A stretch of DNA of 64,000 bases from Shinella zoogloeoides (GTDB lineage Bacteria > Pseudomonadota > Alphaproteobacteria > Rhizobiales > Rhizobiaceae), in contig NZ_CP086612.1 of NCBI RefSeq assembly GCF_020883495.1, positions 124,001 through 188,000 on the forward strand, read 5' to 3'. The position numbers and the translations under genes were made by a program. The notes below the pieces were generated by a model. The model was not told the origin of the DNA. It searched no databases and saw only the letters and a program-made list of their open reading frames with translations. How positions within the stretch are numbered: the first letter of the stretch is position 1; the number at the start of each line of letters is the position of its first letter. Shown here piece by piece: positions 50,957 through 61,518 of this stretch.

Positions 50957-52573
50957 ATGTTCAATCGCTGGTTACTGTCCACGGCGGCCGCTGCCGTGCT
51001 CGCCTTCTCGCCGCTTGCCGCGCAGGCCGAAACGCCCGCCCAGGGCGGCGAGATCGTCGTCACCTACAAGGACGACATCACCACGCTCGACCCGCATATC
51101 GGCTACGACTGGGTCAACTGGTCGATGATCAAGAGCCTGTTCTCGCGCCTGATGGACTACGAGCCGGGCACCGCCAACCTCGTGCCGTCGCTGGCCGAAA
51201 GCTTCGAGGTCTCGCCGGACGGCCTCACCTATACGTTCAGGCTGCGCAAGGGCGTGAAGTTCACCAATGGCCGCGAGCTTGTCGCCTCCGACGTGAAATA
51301 TTCCATCGAGCGCGCCGTCAACCCGAAGACGCAGGGCCCCGGCGCCGGCTTCTTCGGCGCGATCAAGGGCTTCGACGAGCTTTCGGGCGGCAAGTCCGAG
51401 GTTCTCGCCGGCATCGAGACGCCGGACGATTCCACGGTCATCTTCCACCTCTCGCGTCCCGACGCGACCTTCCTGCACGTTCTGGCGATCAACTTCGCCT
51501 CCGTCGTGCCGAAGGAGGCCGTCGAGGCTGCGGGCGGCGATTTCGGCAAGAAGCCGCTCGGCTCCGGTCCGCTGGTGCTGAAGGACTGGACCATCGGCCA
51601 GAAGCTCGTCTTCGAGCGCAACCCCGATTATTTCGTCAAGGATGTGCCGCATGTCGACAAGGTGACGATCGAGGTCGGTCAGGAGCCGCTCGTCGCGCTG
51701 CTGCGCCTGCAGAAGGGCGAGGTCGACATTGCCGGCGACGGCATTCCGCCGGCGAAATTCCTCGAGATCAAGAACTCGCCCGAAGGCGCGGCGATGATTG
51801 TCGACGGCGACCAGCTCCATACCGGCTATATCGCGCTCAACACCAAGGTGAAGCCCTTCGACGACGTGAAGGTGCGCCAGGCCGTCAACATGGCCATCAA
51901 CAAGGAGCGCATCTCGCGCATCCTGAACGGCCGCGCGACGCCCGCCAACCAGATCCTGCCGCCGCTGATGCCGGGCCATGACAAGGCCTTTACCGGCTAT
52001 CCCTTCGACGTGGAGAAGGCCAAGGCGCTGCTTGCCGAAGCCGGCCATCCGGACGGTTTCGAGACGGTGCTCTACTCCACCAACACCGATCCGCAGCCGC
52101 GCATCGCCCAGGCGATCCAGCAGGATCTCGCCGCCATCGGCATCAAGGCCGAGGTGCGCGCGCTGGCGCAGGGCAACGTGATCGCCGCCGGCGGCACGGA
52201 AGGCGAGGCGCCGATGATCTGGTCCGGCGGCATGGCCTGGATCGCCGACTTCCCGGATCCGTCGAACTTCTACGGCCCGATCCTCGGCTGCTCGGGCGCG
52301 GTCGCGGGCGGCTGGAACTGGTCGTGGTACTGCAACGAGGCGATCGACAAGCGCGCGGGCGAGGCGGACGCCATGTCCGACCCGGCCAAGGCCGCCGAGC
52401 GTCAGGCCGCCTGGGGCAAGATCTTCACCGACATCATGGCGGATGCGCCCTGGGTGCCTGTTATCAACGAGCGCCGCGTCGTCGCCAAGTCGCCGCGCAT
52501 GGGCGGCCCGGACAACATCTATATCGATCCGACGCGCGTCATCAATTACGACGCGATCTATGTGAAGCCGTAA
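50957..52573 (+). CDS. Opp/Dpp-type periplasmic substrate-binding protein
   Basis: 538 residues with a signal peptide (cleavage AQA-ET). Family 5 features include TLDPHIGYDWVNWSMIKSLFSRLMDYEP, LAESFEVSPDGLTYTFRLRKGVKFTNG and the later FDDVKVRQAVNMAINKERI. Such proteins bind peptides, opines or other sizeable ligands. The operon's amidase and amide sensor suggest an amide-bearing compound. A stem-loop follows its stop. Confidence 0.88.
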   Translation: MFNRWLLSTAAAAVLAFSPLAAQAETPAQGGEIVVTYKDDITTLDPHIGYDWVNWSMIKSLFSRLMDYEPGTANLVPSLAESFEVSPDGLTYTFRLRKGVKFTNGRELVASDVKYSIERAVNPKTQGPGAGFFGAIKGFDELSGGKSEVLAGIETPDDSTVIFHLSRPDATFLHVLAINFASVVPKEAVEAAGGDFGKKPLGSGPLVLKDWTIGQKLVFERNPDYFVKDVPHVDKVTIEVGQEPLVALLRLQKGEVDIAGDGIPPAKFLEIKNSPEGAAMIVDGDQLHTGYIALNTKVKPFDDVKVRQAVNMAINKERISRILNGRATPANQILPPLMPGHDKAFTGYPFDVEKAKALLAEAGHPDGFETVLYSTNTDPQPRIAQAIQQDLAAIGIKAEVRALAQGNVIAAGGTEGEAPMIWSGGMAWIADFPDPSNFYGPILGCSGAVAGGWNWSWYCNEAIDKRAGEADAMSDPAKAAERQAAWGKIFTDIMADAPWVPVINERRVVAKSPRMGGPDNIYIDPTRVINYDAIYVKP

Positions 52574-52589
52574 GCCTTTTGGGCAAACT

Positions 52590-52610
52590 CTCCCCGCTTC
52601 GCGCGGGGAG
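52590..52610 (+). other. Intra-operon stem-loop after the binding-protein gene
   Basis: CTCCCCGC (52590-52597) and GCGGGGAG (52603-52610) form an 8-bp stem with a 5-nt loop, followed by GGCC rather than a T run. It probably stabilises the binding-protein message and reduces read-through into the amidase. Confidence 0.5.
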
Positions 52611-52645
52611 GGCCTTCAAGAACAACAACGACCGGGAGGCATTCC

Positions 52646-53589
52646 ATGTGCGTCGCTTGCACCCACACCATTCACCGCGCGCAGCATAATTTCGGCTGGA
52701 ACCGCGACTTTCCGCCGGCCCTGACCGCAAAGGCCGGCGAGACCATCCTGTTCGAATGCCTCGATTCCTCCGGCGGCCAGATCGGCCGGGACGCGACGCT
52801 CGAAACGCTCGCGGCGCTCGATTTCGGCAAGGTGAACCCGGTCTCCGGCCCGGTCTATGTCGAGGGCGCCGAGCCGGGCGACGCGCTGAAGGTGACGATC
52901 CGCAAGTTCCATCCCTCCGGCCATGGCTGGACGGCCAATATTCCCGGCTTCGGCCTGCTCGCCGACCAGTTCAAGGACCCGGCGCTGCATGTCTGGTCCT
53001 ATGACACGCAGTCGATGGCCCCGTCCGCCTTCGGCCCCGGCGGCCGCGTGCCGCTGAAGCCCTTCACCGGCACCATCGGCGTCGCGCCGGCCGAGCCGGG
53101 CCTGCATTCCGTCGTGCCGCCGCGCCGCGTCGGCGGCAACATGGATATCCGCGACCTGACGGCGGGCGTCACGCTCTACCTGCCGGTCGAGGTGGAGGGC
53201 GCGCTGTTCTCCGTCGGCGATACCCATGCCGCGCAGGGCGACGGCGAGGTCTGCGGCACGGCCATCGAGAGCCAGATGAATGTCGAGCTGACGCTGGACC
53301 TCGTGAAGGGCGCGAACCTTCAGACGCCGCGCTTCACCACCACCGAACCCGTGACGCGCCATCTCGACGGCGCGGGCTACGAGGTGACGACGGGCATCGG
53401 CCCGGACCTGATGACGGGCGCGCGCGAGGCGCTGATGCGCATGATCGACCTGCTCGTCGTCGAACACGGCTACAGCCCGGTCGACGCCTACATGCTCTGC
53501 TCGGTCTGCGGCGATCTGAGGATCAGCGAGATCGTCGACGTGCCCAACTGGGTCGTCTCCTTCTACTTCCCGAGGATCGTCTTCGCGTG

Positions 53590-53590
<1 letters not shown>
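52646..53590 (+). CDS. Acetamidase/formamidase family amidohydrolase
   Basis: 314 residues of the FmdA/AmdA family. It opens HTIHRAQHNFGWNRDFPPAL, has GPVYVEGAEPGDALKV, then GTIGVAPAEPG, NMDIRDLTAGVTLYLPVEVEGALFSVGDTHAAQGDGEVCGTAIE, whose Asp/His/Glu residues fit the family active site. It hydrolyses a short amide to acid and ammonia in the cytoplasm. Location in an AmiC/AmiR-controlled operon agrees with amide induction. Start ATG follows GGGAGGC. The stop overlaps the ATPase start. Confidence 0.9.
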
Positions 53591-55256
<1,666 letters not shown>

Positions 55257-55260
<4 letters not shown>

Positions 55261-55634
55261 ACCTCGAAGACATCCTCGAAGGATTCCGGGAAACTCTGGC
55301 GGGCGACCTTCTCGTCTATGACGAGCATGGCCTCGTAGGAGAGCGGGTCGAAATCCTTGTCCGCCGCCACGACCTCGCGGCCGAACAGCAGGTTGAGGCG
55401 CGCGGCGTCGAGATTGCCGCGCTCGAAAGGCTCGTCGCCGAAATGGTGCCAGAGGGCATGCAGGAACGCCGCGTCGATGCGGTGCTCGGCCGTGCCGGGC
55501 CGGGCGCGGCGGGGCAGCGCCTTGATGGGCGTCACCCCGCGCGGATTGGCGCGGCGAATGGTGAACTGGACCCCCGTGCCCGGCATGCCGGACGGAAAGC
55601 CCCGGTGTTTGGTCATGTCGGGCAGGTTCGCCAT
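55257..55634 (-). CDS. Hypothetical protein
   Basis: 125 residues that I do not recognise. The N-terminal third is basic and Pro/Gly-rich (TIRRANPRGVTPIKALPRRARPG). The remainder is more acidic and could be helical (AAFLHALWHHFGDEPFERG, then YEAMLVIDEKV and an acidic ESFEDVFEV end). No signal or membrane segment. It lies 13 nt after the stop-side start of the glutathione-transferase gene region (same strand, downstream), so the two are probably cotranscribed. Its end overlaps the convergent ATPase gene by 4 nt. Start ATG at 55634 follows CAGGAGAG. Confidence 0.6.
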
Positions 55635-55647
55635 CGTTCTCTCCTGT

Positions 55648-56559
55648 TTACTTCGCGGCCGCGCCGATCTTGTCCTCGGTCTTCGTGTCGAAGTCCGAGG
55701 CGTCGTGGCGCTCGCGAAGCTGCTCGGACGGATCGCCCGTCATCCGGTTGACCATGCGGCCGCGCTGGACCGCCGGGCGCGCGGCGATCTCTGCCGTCCA
55801 GCGCTGGACATGCTTGTAGGTCTCGACCTCGAGGAACGCGCCGGCGTCGCCATACTGCTTGTTCTGGGCGAGGCTGCCGTACCAGGGCCAGATCGCCATG
55901 TCGGCGATGGTGTAGTCCGCGCCGGCCATGTAGCGGTTTTCCGCCAGATGCCGGTCGAGCACGTCGAGCTGGCGCTTCACCTCCATCGCATAGCGGTCGA
56001 TGGCGTATTTGATGCGCATCGGCGCATAGGCGTAGAAATGGCCGAAGCCGCCGCCGAGGAACGGGGCCGATCCCATCTGCCAGAACAGCCAGTTGAAGGT
56101 TTCCGTGCGGGCGCGCAGATCGGCCGGCAGGAAGGCGCCGAACTTTTCGGCGAGATAGAGCAGGATGGAGGCGGATTCGAAGACGCGCACCGGCGCGCCG
56201 CCGCCCTTGGGCGCATGGTCCATCAGTGCGGGAATCTTGGAGTTCGGATTGACCTCGACGAAGCCGGAGCCGAACTGGTCGCCGTCCCCGATGCGGATGA
56301 GCCAGGCATCGTATTCCGCGCCCGTATGGCCGGCGGCCAGAAGCTCCTCCAGCATGATCGTCACCTTCTGGCCGTTCGGCGTGGCGAGCGAATAGAGCTG
56401 CAGCGGATGCTTGCCGACCGGGCGTTCCTTTTCATGGGTCGCGCCGGCGATGGGGCGGTTGATATTGGCGAACGCGCCGCCATTGCCCTGCTCCCAGGTC
56501 CAGACTTTCGGCAGTTCGTAACCGGCGGGGAAGTTGTCGGCGGGGGACTTCTCGGTCAT
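55648..56559 (-). CDS. yghU: Glutathione S-transferase, YghU-like
   Basis: 303 residues, close to the E. coli YghU length. The long N-terminal segment YELPKVWTWEQ and FANINRPIAGATHEKE is characteristic of the YghU/Ure2p-like group. The thioredoxin fold shows LYSLATPNGQKVTIMLEEL, with VNPNSKIPALMDH and ESASILLYLAEKFG (the Glu-Ser glutathione site), then the helical domain. YghU-type enzymes reduce disulfides and organic peroxides with two glutathiones. ATG at 56559 is chosen since family similarity begins there. Confidence 0.88.
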   Translation of the reverse strand: MTEKSPADNFPAGYELPKVWTWEQGNGGAFANINRPIAGATHEKERPVGKHPLQLYSLATPNGQKVTIMLEELLAAGHTGAEYDAWLIRIGDGDQFGSGFVEVNPNSKIPALMDHAPKGGGAPVRVFESASILLYLAEKFGAFLPADLRARTETFNWLFWQMGSAPFLGGGFGHFYAYAPMRIKYAIDRYAMEVKRQLDVLDRHLAENRYMAGADYTIADMAIWPWYGSLAQNKQYGDAGAFLEVETYKHVQRWTAEIAARPAVQRGRMVNRMTGDPSEQLRERHDASDFDTKTEDKIGAAAK

Positions 56560-56673
56560 GAAATCGATCCTTGTTCTTAAGGGCGGCGCATGGGGGCCGG
56601 CTGCTGCTTTGCCCGTTCTATATAGGTGATTTCCGGCCCTGCGCAGGGGGCACTGCACGCTTTTTGAAACGGA

Positions 56674-56704
56674 AAACGCCGCGGCAGGGAATGCCGCGGC
56701 GTTT
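56674..56704 (-). terminator. Terminator downstream of aapJ-like gene
   Basis: AAACGCCGCGGCA (56674-56686) pairs with TGCCGCGGCGTTT (56692-56704) around a 5-nt loop. On the minus strand the stem ends in TTT and continues TTCC, 20 nt after the stop of the binding-protein gene. Confidence 0.8.
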
Positions 56705-56724
56705 CGTTCCTTGGAGGCTGCCGC

Positions 56725-57738
56725 TCAGCGCAGCGGCGGGGCGTACATCAGGCCGCCGTCGCTCCACAGGCGGTTGAGGCCGCGGTCGATCTTCAGCGGG
56801 CTGTCCTTGCCGAGATGGCGTTCGAAGACCTCGCCGTAATTGCCGACGGCGGAAACCGCCTGATAGGCCCATTTGGGATCGAGGCCCATCGTCTTGCCGG
56901 CTTCGTTATCGATGCCGAGGAAGCGCTTCTGGGCGACGGTGCCGCTTTCGAGAAGCGAGGCGGCGTTTTCCTTGGTGATGCCCATCTCTTCCGCCTCGAT
57001 CAGCGCGAAGAGCGTCCAGCGCACGACCTTGAACCACTGGTCGTCGCCCTGGCGCACGGCCGGGCCGAGCGGCTCCTTGGAGATGACTTCCGGCAGCACG
57101 ACGAAGCGCTCCGGGTCGTTCAGCGTCAGGCGCTGGGCGTAGAGCGCCGAAGCGTCGGTGGAGTAGACGTCGCAGCGGCCGGTGTTGAAGGCCTGCACCG
57201 TCTGGTCGGGCTTCTCGAAGGCGATGACCTGGTACTCGATCTTGTTGGCGCTGAAATAGTCGGCCATGTTCTGCTCGGTCGTCGTGCCGGTCTCCGTGCA
57301 GACCGAGGCGCCCGAGATCTCCTTGACGCTCTTCACGCCAAGCTCCTTGTTGATCATGAAGGCCTGGCCGTCATAGTAGATCGTGCCGACGAAGCTCATG
57401 CCGAGGTCGGTATCGCGCGAGAGCGTCCACGTCGTCTGGCGCGAGAGCAGGTCCACTTCGCCCGATTGCAGCGCCGTGAAGCGGTCCTTGGTGGAGAGCG
57501 GCACATAGGCCACCTTGTCCGGGTTGCCGAGCGTCGCGGCGGCGACGGCGCGGCAGAAGTCGACGTCGAAGCCGCTCCAGGCGCCGTTCTTGTCCGGCGC
57601 GGAGAAGCCGAGCACGCCCTGGCTGACGCCGCAGCGCACTTCGCCGCGTTCCTTGATGATATCGAGCGTGCCGGCGGCCTGCGCGGCCGTGCCGCCCGCC
57701 AGTGCGGCAATGGCCATTGCCAGAATGCCTGTCTTCAT
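56725..57738 (-). CDS. aapJ: Amino-acid ABC transporter substrate-binding protein, AapJ-like
   Basis: 337 residues with a signal peptide ending AQA-AG. It follows the AapJ/BztA family: GEVRCGVSQGVLGFSAPDKNG, GFDVDFCRAVAAATLG, LLSRQTTWTLSRDT and GASVCTETGTTTEQN, with the C-terminal VFERHLGKDSPLKIDRGLN. Members bind general L-amino acids. No permease or ATPase genes (aapQMP) are next to it, so it is an orphan binder that must use a transporter encoded elsewhere. It is downstream of, and probably cotranscribed with, the kinase/M23/aminotransferase-fold gene. Confidence 0.85.
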   Translation of the reverse strand: MKTGILAMAIAALAGGTAAQAAGTLDIIKERGEVRCGVSQGVLGFSAPDKNGAWSGFDVDFCRAVAAATLGNPDKVAYVPLSTKDRFTALQSGEVDLLSRQTTWTLSRDTDLGMSFVGTIYYDGQAFMINKELGVKSVKEISGASVCTETGTTTEQNMADYFSANKIEYQVIAFEKPDQTVQAFNTGRCDVYSTDASALYAQRLTLNDPERFVVLPEVISKEPLGPAVRQGDDQWFKVVRWTLFALIEAEEMGITKENAASLLESGTVAQKRFLGIDNEAGKTMGLDPKWAYQAVSAVGNYGEVFERHLGKDSPLKIDRGLNRLWSDGGLMYAPPLR

Positions 57739-57779
57739 GGGGTTTCCTCCTCCGTTGGTTTTGGGCATGCGTCATCCCG

Positions 57780-57801
57780 GCCGGGGAAGGGCTTCCCCGG
57801 C
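57780..57801 (-). other. Stem-loop between the fusion gene and aapJ-like gene
   Basis: A 9-bp stem around CCGGGGAA/TTCCCCGG (57781-57788 and 57793-57800, extended by one pair) with a 4-nt loop. On the minus strand no T run follows, so it is more likely an intra-operon processing or attenuation structure than a full terminator. Confidence 0.45.
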
Positions 57802-57831
57802 TGAAAGGATCGATTTTCGATAGTGTCGGCC

Positions 57832-60800
57832 TTAGCCCAGCGTCTTCTCGACGTCGGCGAAGGTTTCCTCCAGCACGGCGATCAGGTGATCGGCGTCGCG
57901 TTTGGAGAAGATCATCGGCGGGCGCATCTTCAGCACGTTGTCATGCGGGCCTTCGGTGCCCATCAGCACGCCCCGGCGGCGCGCGCCGTTGGAGACGGCG
58001 CGGGCAAAATCGGTCGCGGGCGTCTTGCTCCTCCGGTCCGTCACCAGCTCGATGCCGAGGAAGAGGCCGAGGCCGCGCACGTCGCCGATCACCGAATAGC
58101 GCTTCTGCATGTCGCGGAAGGCGTCCATCAGGTAGTTGCCCATGGTGAGCGCATTGCCGCGCAGGTCCTGCCCCTCGATCACGTCGAGCACGGCAAGGCC
58201 GATGGCGCAGGAAACCGGGTTGCCGCCGAAGGTGTTGAAATATTCCATGCCGTTGTTGAAGCTGTCGGTGACCTCACGGGTCGTGACGACCGCGCCCATC
58301 GGATGGCCGTCGCCGATGGGCTTGCCCATGGTCACGATATCCGGCACCACGCCCTGCGTCTCGAAGGCCCACCAATGGCTGCCGACGCGGCCGAAGCCGA
58401 CCTGTACCTCGTCCGCGATGCAGACGCCGCCCGCCTCGCGCACCAGCCGGTAGACCTCCTTGAGGTAGCCTTCCGGCAGGAAGACCTGTCCGGCGACGCT
58501 CGGGATGGACTCGGCGATGAAGAAGCCCGGGCCTTCGCCCTTCGCCTGCATGGCGGCGATCAGCTCCGCGACGCTTTCGGCAAAACGCTTGCCGTGTTCT
58601 TCGAGCGGCCAGTCGGCGGGAGCGCGGTAGCTGTCCGGCACGGTCGCGACATGGACATGGGGCTTGGGACCCTTGCCGCCTTTGCGGCGGAACTTGTAGG
58701 GGCTGATGTCGATCAGCTCCTGCGTCGTGCCGTGATAGGACCAGTCGAGCGTGATGGCGTTCTCGCGGCCGGTATGGGCGCGCATCATGCGCAGCGCGAG
58801 GCTATTGGCCTCCGAGCCGGTATTGACGAAGCCGGCGACCGTCAGTTCCTTCGGCAGCGTCGCCGTCAGGCGCTCGGCATAGGCGACGATATTGTCGTGC
58901 AGGTAGCGGGTATTGGTGTTGAGCGTCGCGGCCTGTTTCGCCATCGCCTCCACCACGGCCGGATGGGCGTGGCCGATGTGGCAGACATTGTTGAAGCAGT
59001 CGAGATAGGCCCGGCCGCTGTCGTCGATCAGCCAGACGCCTTCGCCGCGCACGAACTTGATCGGCTTGTCGTAGGAGATGGAGAGGTTCGGCAGCAGCAG
59101 CTCGCGCCGCAGCTTGACGATCTCCTCATGCGAGCGCCCTTGCCGCGCGTAAAATTCCCGCGCGATGCCGCCGAAGGTGCTGGCATCGGGGAAGAGTTCC
59201 GCCCAGACGTCGAGATAGCGCGGCTCGCCGACGCCGAGGATTTCGGTCGCCGAAAGGTTCGTATCGGTGGAAAGCTGGAGATGGAGATGCGGCGCCCAGC
59301 CGCCGTTCTCCGACGGCGCGCCCATTTCGCCGACCAGCGCGCCGGCTTCCAGCCGGTCGCCGGCCTTCAGGCGGCCCATCGCCTCGTGGCCGAGATGGCC
59401 CCAGAGCGAGGTGAAGGCCGGGCAGCCGTCCGGTTCGTGACGCAGCGCGATCAGGCAGCCGTAGCCGAGCGGGTCCTTCTCGATCTCGACGCTGGCGACC
59501 GTGGCGGCCAGCGGCGTGAAGACCTTGGTGCCGGCGGCCATGAAGAGGTCGAGGCCGAGATGGCGGGTGCGGCGCGTCTCTTCGATGAAGCGCGAGACGA
59601 ACATCTCGCCGGCATAGACCGTGCGCTCCTCGCCCCAGGGGCCGACGCCGAGTTCGATGCCGTTTGCGTTCGCATGGGCTTGCCAGAGGGCCTGCGCCTC
59701 GTCCGGCCGCTCGGCGGCGGAGGCGACGGTCATCGGATGGGCCGGGTCGCCATAGGGAACGAGGGCGGCGGGGTAGCTTGCGGCCGGGCGTTCGAGCAGC
59801 GGGGCGAGCGCCTTGCGGTTGGCGGCGATCCAGTCCGTGACGGCGCGCGCGCCGGGCGCGGCCTCGAAGCCGCAGGCCTTGCGCAGGATGGCGGCGGCGA
59901 AGCGCGGGTTCATGCGGTCGAGCTTGCGCAGCAGCGTCCAGGCCGGGCGCTCGCTGATGGCGAGATACGGGTTGTCCTCGGCATGGGAGCGGCGCGAGGC
60001 GGAAATCGTCACCGAGGTGACGAGCCGGATGGCGATGAGATCGTAGAGGAGGTCGATTTCCTCGGCGAGCAGCGGATATTCCGCATGGAAGCCGCGCGCT
60101 ATGGCGGCGGCCGCGCCGATGGGGTCGGCATGGTCGAGGCCGGCATAGGCGGCGGCGATGGCGACTTCGGCGATCAGCGGCGAATAGAGCGCGTCGCCGA
60201 AATCGATGAGGCCGGAAATGCGGTCGTGGTTCGCCGCGTCGACCAGCACGTTCCAGTCATTGGCGTCGTTGTGCAGGACGGCGGAGCGCAGGGTGGCAAG
60301 ACGCGGCTCGATGGCGGCAAAGCGCGTGAGGAAGCGTTCCAGCAGGGCACGGTCCCCGGCGTCCGCGACGTGGTGCAGCCGTCCGGCGGAACGACCGGCC
60401 TTGCGGATATCCCAGTCGAGATCGCGCAGCGCGCCGGGATGCATGAAGCCCTTCAGCGCCGCGTCGAACTGGCCGAGCATGCGGCCGAGGGATTCGAGCG
60501 CGGCATCGCTGCGGCCCGTTTCGGCAAGCGGCTGGCCGTCGACCCAGCTTACGAGGCGGATGCGGTGGCTCGCGCCGTTTTCGCCCGTGGTGCGGGCAAG
60601 GCTTTCCCCGGCAAGCGTCGGACGGATATGCGGCACCGGCAGATCGCCGGCCTGCGCGCCGATATGGGCGAGAAGCGCCGTCTGGAAATCGCTCTCGACG
60701 TCCGGCTCGCCCGCATTGACGATCTTCAGGATGAAGGTGCCGGCCGCCGTCTCCACCTTGAAATTCTGGTCGCGCTCGCTGGCGAGCGGCGAAAGCTTGC

Positions 60801-60882
60801 CGGAAAGGCCGTAATGCTGGGAAAGCAGCGCGGCGGCGGCATCGAGGGAGAAGTCGGGGGTCGTCGTCAGCAGGTCGGTCAT
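57832..60882 (-). CDS. Three-domain fusion: aminoglycoside-phosphotransferase-like kinase, M23 peptidase-like domain, class III aminotransferase-fold enzyme
   Basis: 1016 residues. About 1-330 is an APH-type kinase with [14 protein letters not shown] (catalytic HxD-like HND) and [10 protein letters not shown] (metal DFGD). About 430-570 is a LytM/M23 domain keeping the zinc pattern HLGLD (HxxxD) and PHLHLQ (HxH). About 590-1016 is a class III aminotransferase fold with [26 protein letters not shown] and Lys854 in GKPIGDGHP for PLP. In animals a related kinase (hydroxylysine kinase) and PLP phospho-lyases (AGXT2L1, AGXT2L2) act in sequence on hydroxylysine or phosphoethanolamine, so phosphorylation then elimination within one protein is likely; the substrate is not known. 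Start ATG at 60882. Divergent from an Lrp regulator. Confidence 0.88.
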   Translation of the reverse strand: MTDLLTTTPDFSLDAAAALLSQHYGLSGKLSPLASERDQNFKVETAAGTFILKIVNAGEPDVESDFQTALLAHIGAQAGDLPVPHIRPTLAGESLARTTGENGASHRIRLVSWVDGQPLAETGRSDAALESLGRMLGQFDAALKGFMHPGALRDLDWDIRKAGRSAGRLHHVADAGDRALLERFLTRFAAIEPRLATLRSAVLHNDANDWNVLVDAANHDRISGLIDFGDALYSPLIAEVAIAAAYAGLDHADPIGAAAAIARGFHAEYPLLAEEIDLLYDLIAIRLVTSVTISASRRSHAEDNPYLAISERPAWTLLRKLDRMNPRFAAAILRKACGFEAAPGARAVTDWIAANRKALAPLLERPAASYPAALVPYGDPAHPMTVASAAERPDEAQALWQAHANANGIELGVGPWGEERTVYAGEMFVSRFIEETRRTRHLGLDLFMAAGTKVFTPLAATVASVEIEKDPLGYGCLIALRHEPDGCPAFTSLWGHLGHEAMGRLKAGDRLEAGALVGEMGAPSENGGWAPHLHLQLSTDTNLSATEILGVGEPRYLDVWAELFPDASTFGGIAREFYARQGRSHEEIVKLRRELLLPNLSISYDKPIKFVRGEGVWLIDDSGRAYLDCFNNVCHIGHAHPAVVEAMAKQAATLNTNTRYLHDNIVAYAERLTATLPKELTVAGFVNTGSEANSLALRMMRAHTGRENAITLDWSYHGTTQELIDISPYKFRRKGGKGPKPHVHVATVPDSYRAPADWPLEEHGKRFAESVAELIAAMQAKGEGPGFFIAESIPSVAGQVFLPEGYLKEVYRLVREAGGVCIADEVQVGFGRVGSHWWAFETQGVVPDIVTMGKPIGDGHPMGAVVTTREVTDSFNNGMEYFNTFGGNPVSCAIGLAVLDVIEGQDLRGNALTMGNYLMDAFRDMQKRYSVIGDVRGLGLFLGIELVTDRRSKTPATDFARAVSNGARRRGVLMGTEGPHDNVLKMRPPMIFSKRDADHLIAVLEETFADVEKTLG

Positions 60883-60933
60883 GGCAATCCTCTTGATGGG
60901 CGGAAGAGTTGCATGGACGCCGGTTCCGCGCAT

Positions 60934-60972
60934 CCGGCATTATGCCGGTTGTGCCGGCACTCTGTTTATAAT
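60934..60972 (+). promoter_or_regulatory. Palindrome and promoter between fusion gene and Lrp regulator
   Basis: CCGGCATTATGCCGG (60934-60948) is a 15-bp perfect palindrome with a second GCCGGC half site at 60953-60958. A consensus -10 TATAAT stands at 60967-60972 toward the Lrp-type gene, with no good -35, as expected of a regulator-dependent or repressed promoter. The palindrome is a natural candidate for the Lrp-type protein's site in control of both divergent genes. Confidence 0.5.
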
Positions 60973-61008
60973 AACCGTCATCTTGTCGGCGCCTATCAGG
61001 AGAGACTT

Positions 61009-61443
61009 GTGCAGGATACGGATGCAATCGACCGGACGATCCTCAGCATTCTCTCGCGGGAAGCGCGCATTCCCATGAAGTCGCTCGCCGGGCGGATCGG
61101 CCTGTCGCGCAGCGCCACCACCGAGCGCGTCAACCGGCTGGAAAAGGCCGGCATCATCCGTGGCTACCGCGCCGATATCGGCCAGCTCGACGACGGCCAG
61201 ATCCAGGCCTTCCTGCTGGTGACGCTGAAGCGCACGCCCTCCATCGGCGTGCTCGACCGGCTCGCCGGCTTTTCCGCCGTGCGCAAGGTCTCCTCGGTCA
61301 GCGGCCAGCTCGATCTGGTCGTGGAGGTGGAGGTCGGCTCGATCAATGCGCTCAACGAATTGCGCAACGAGGTCTCGACCATGGACAATGTGGAGGACCT
61401 GACGACCTCCATCGTGCTGCGGCGAGATATCGAGCGGAGCTGA
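61009..61443 (+). CDS. Lrp/AsnC-family transcriptional regulator
   Basis: 144 residues. N-terminal helix-turn-helix: DAIDRTILSILSREARIPMKSLAGRIGLSRSATTERVNRLEKAGII. The C-terminal half is the RAM effector domain (VSSVSGQLDLVVEVEV, NVEDLTTSIVL). Lrp-type proteins usually sense amino acids and control nearby transport or catabolic genes. GTG at 61009 is the start, with AGGAGAG at the right distance. Divergent from the kinase/phospho-lyase-like gene, so it probably responds to that enzyme's amino-acid substrate. Confidence 0.88.
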   Translation: MQDTDAIDRTILSILSREARIPMKSLAGRIGLSRSATTERVNRLEKAGIIRGYRADIGQLDDGQIQAFLLVTLKRTPSIGVLDRLAGFSAVRKVSSVSGQLDLVVEVEVGSINALNELRNEVSTMDNVEDLTTSIVLRRDIERS

Positions 61444-61518
61444 GTTTGAAGCGTTGCCATGCCGCCGGCCTTTGACCAATATCCGCCGCGAATCGCAATG
61501 GATCTGGAAGGCAGGCAC

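Noticed and set aside
57832..60882. Annotating the fusion protein as a plain class III aminotransferase
   Set aside because: The kinase domain at the N terminus points to phosphorylation followed by elimination, and an M23-type domain is also present; transamination is not shown.
57823..61443. A 1206-codon open frame on the plus strand running against the kinase/lyase-like gene
   Set aside because: Its product has no recognisable domain except the Lrp regulator at its very end; the rest mirrors the GC-rich minus-strand gene. Only 61009-61443 is kept.
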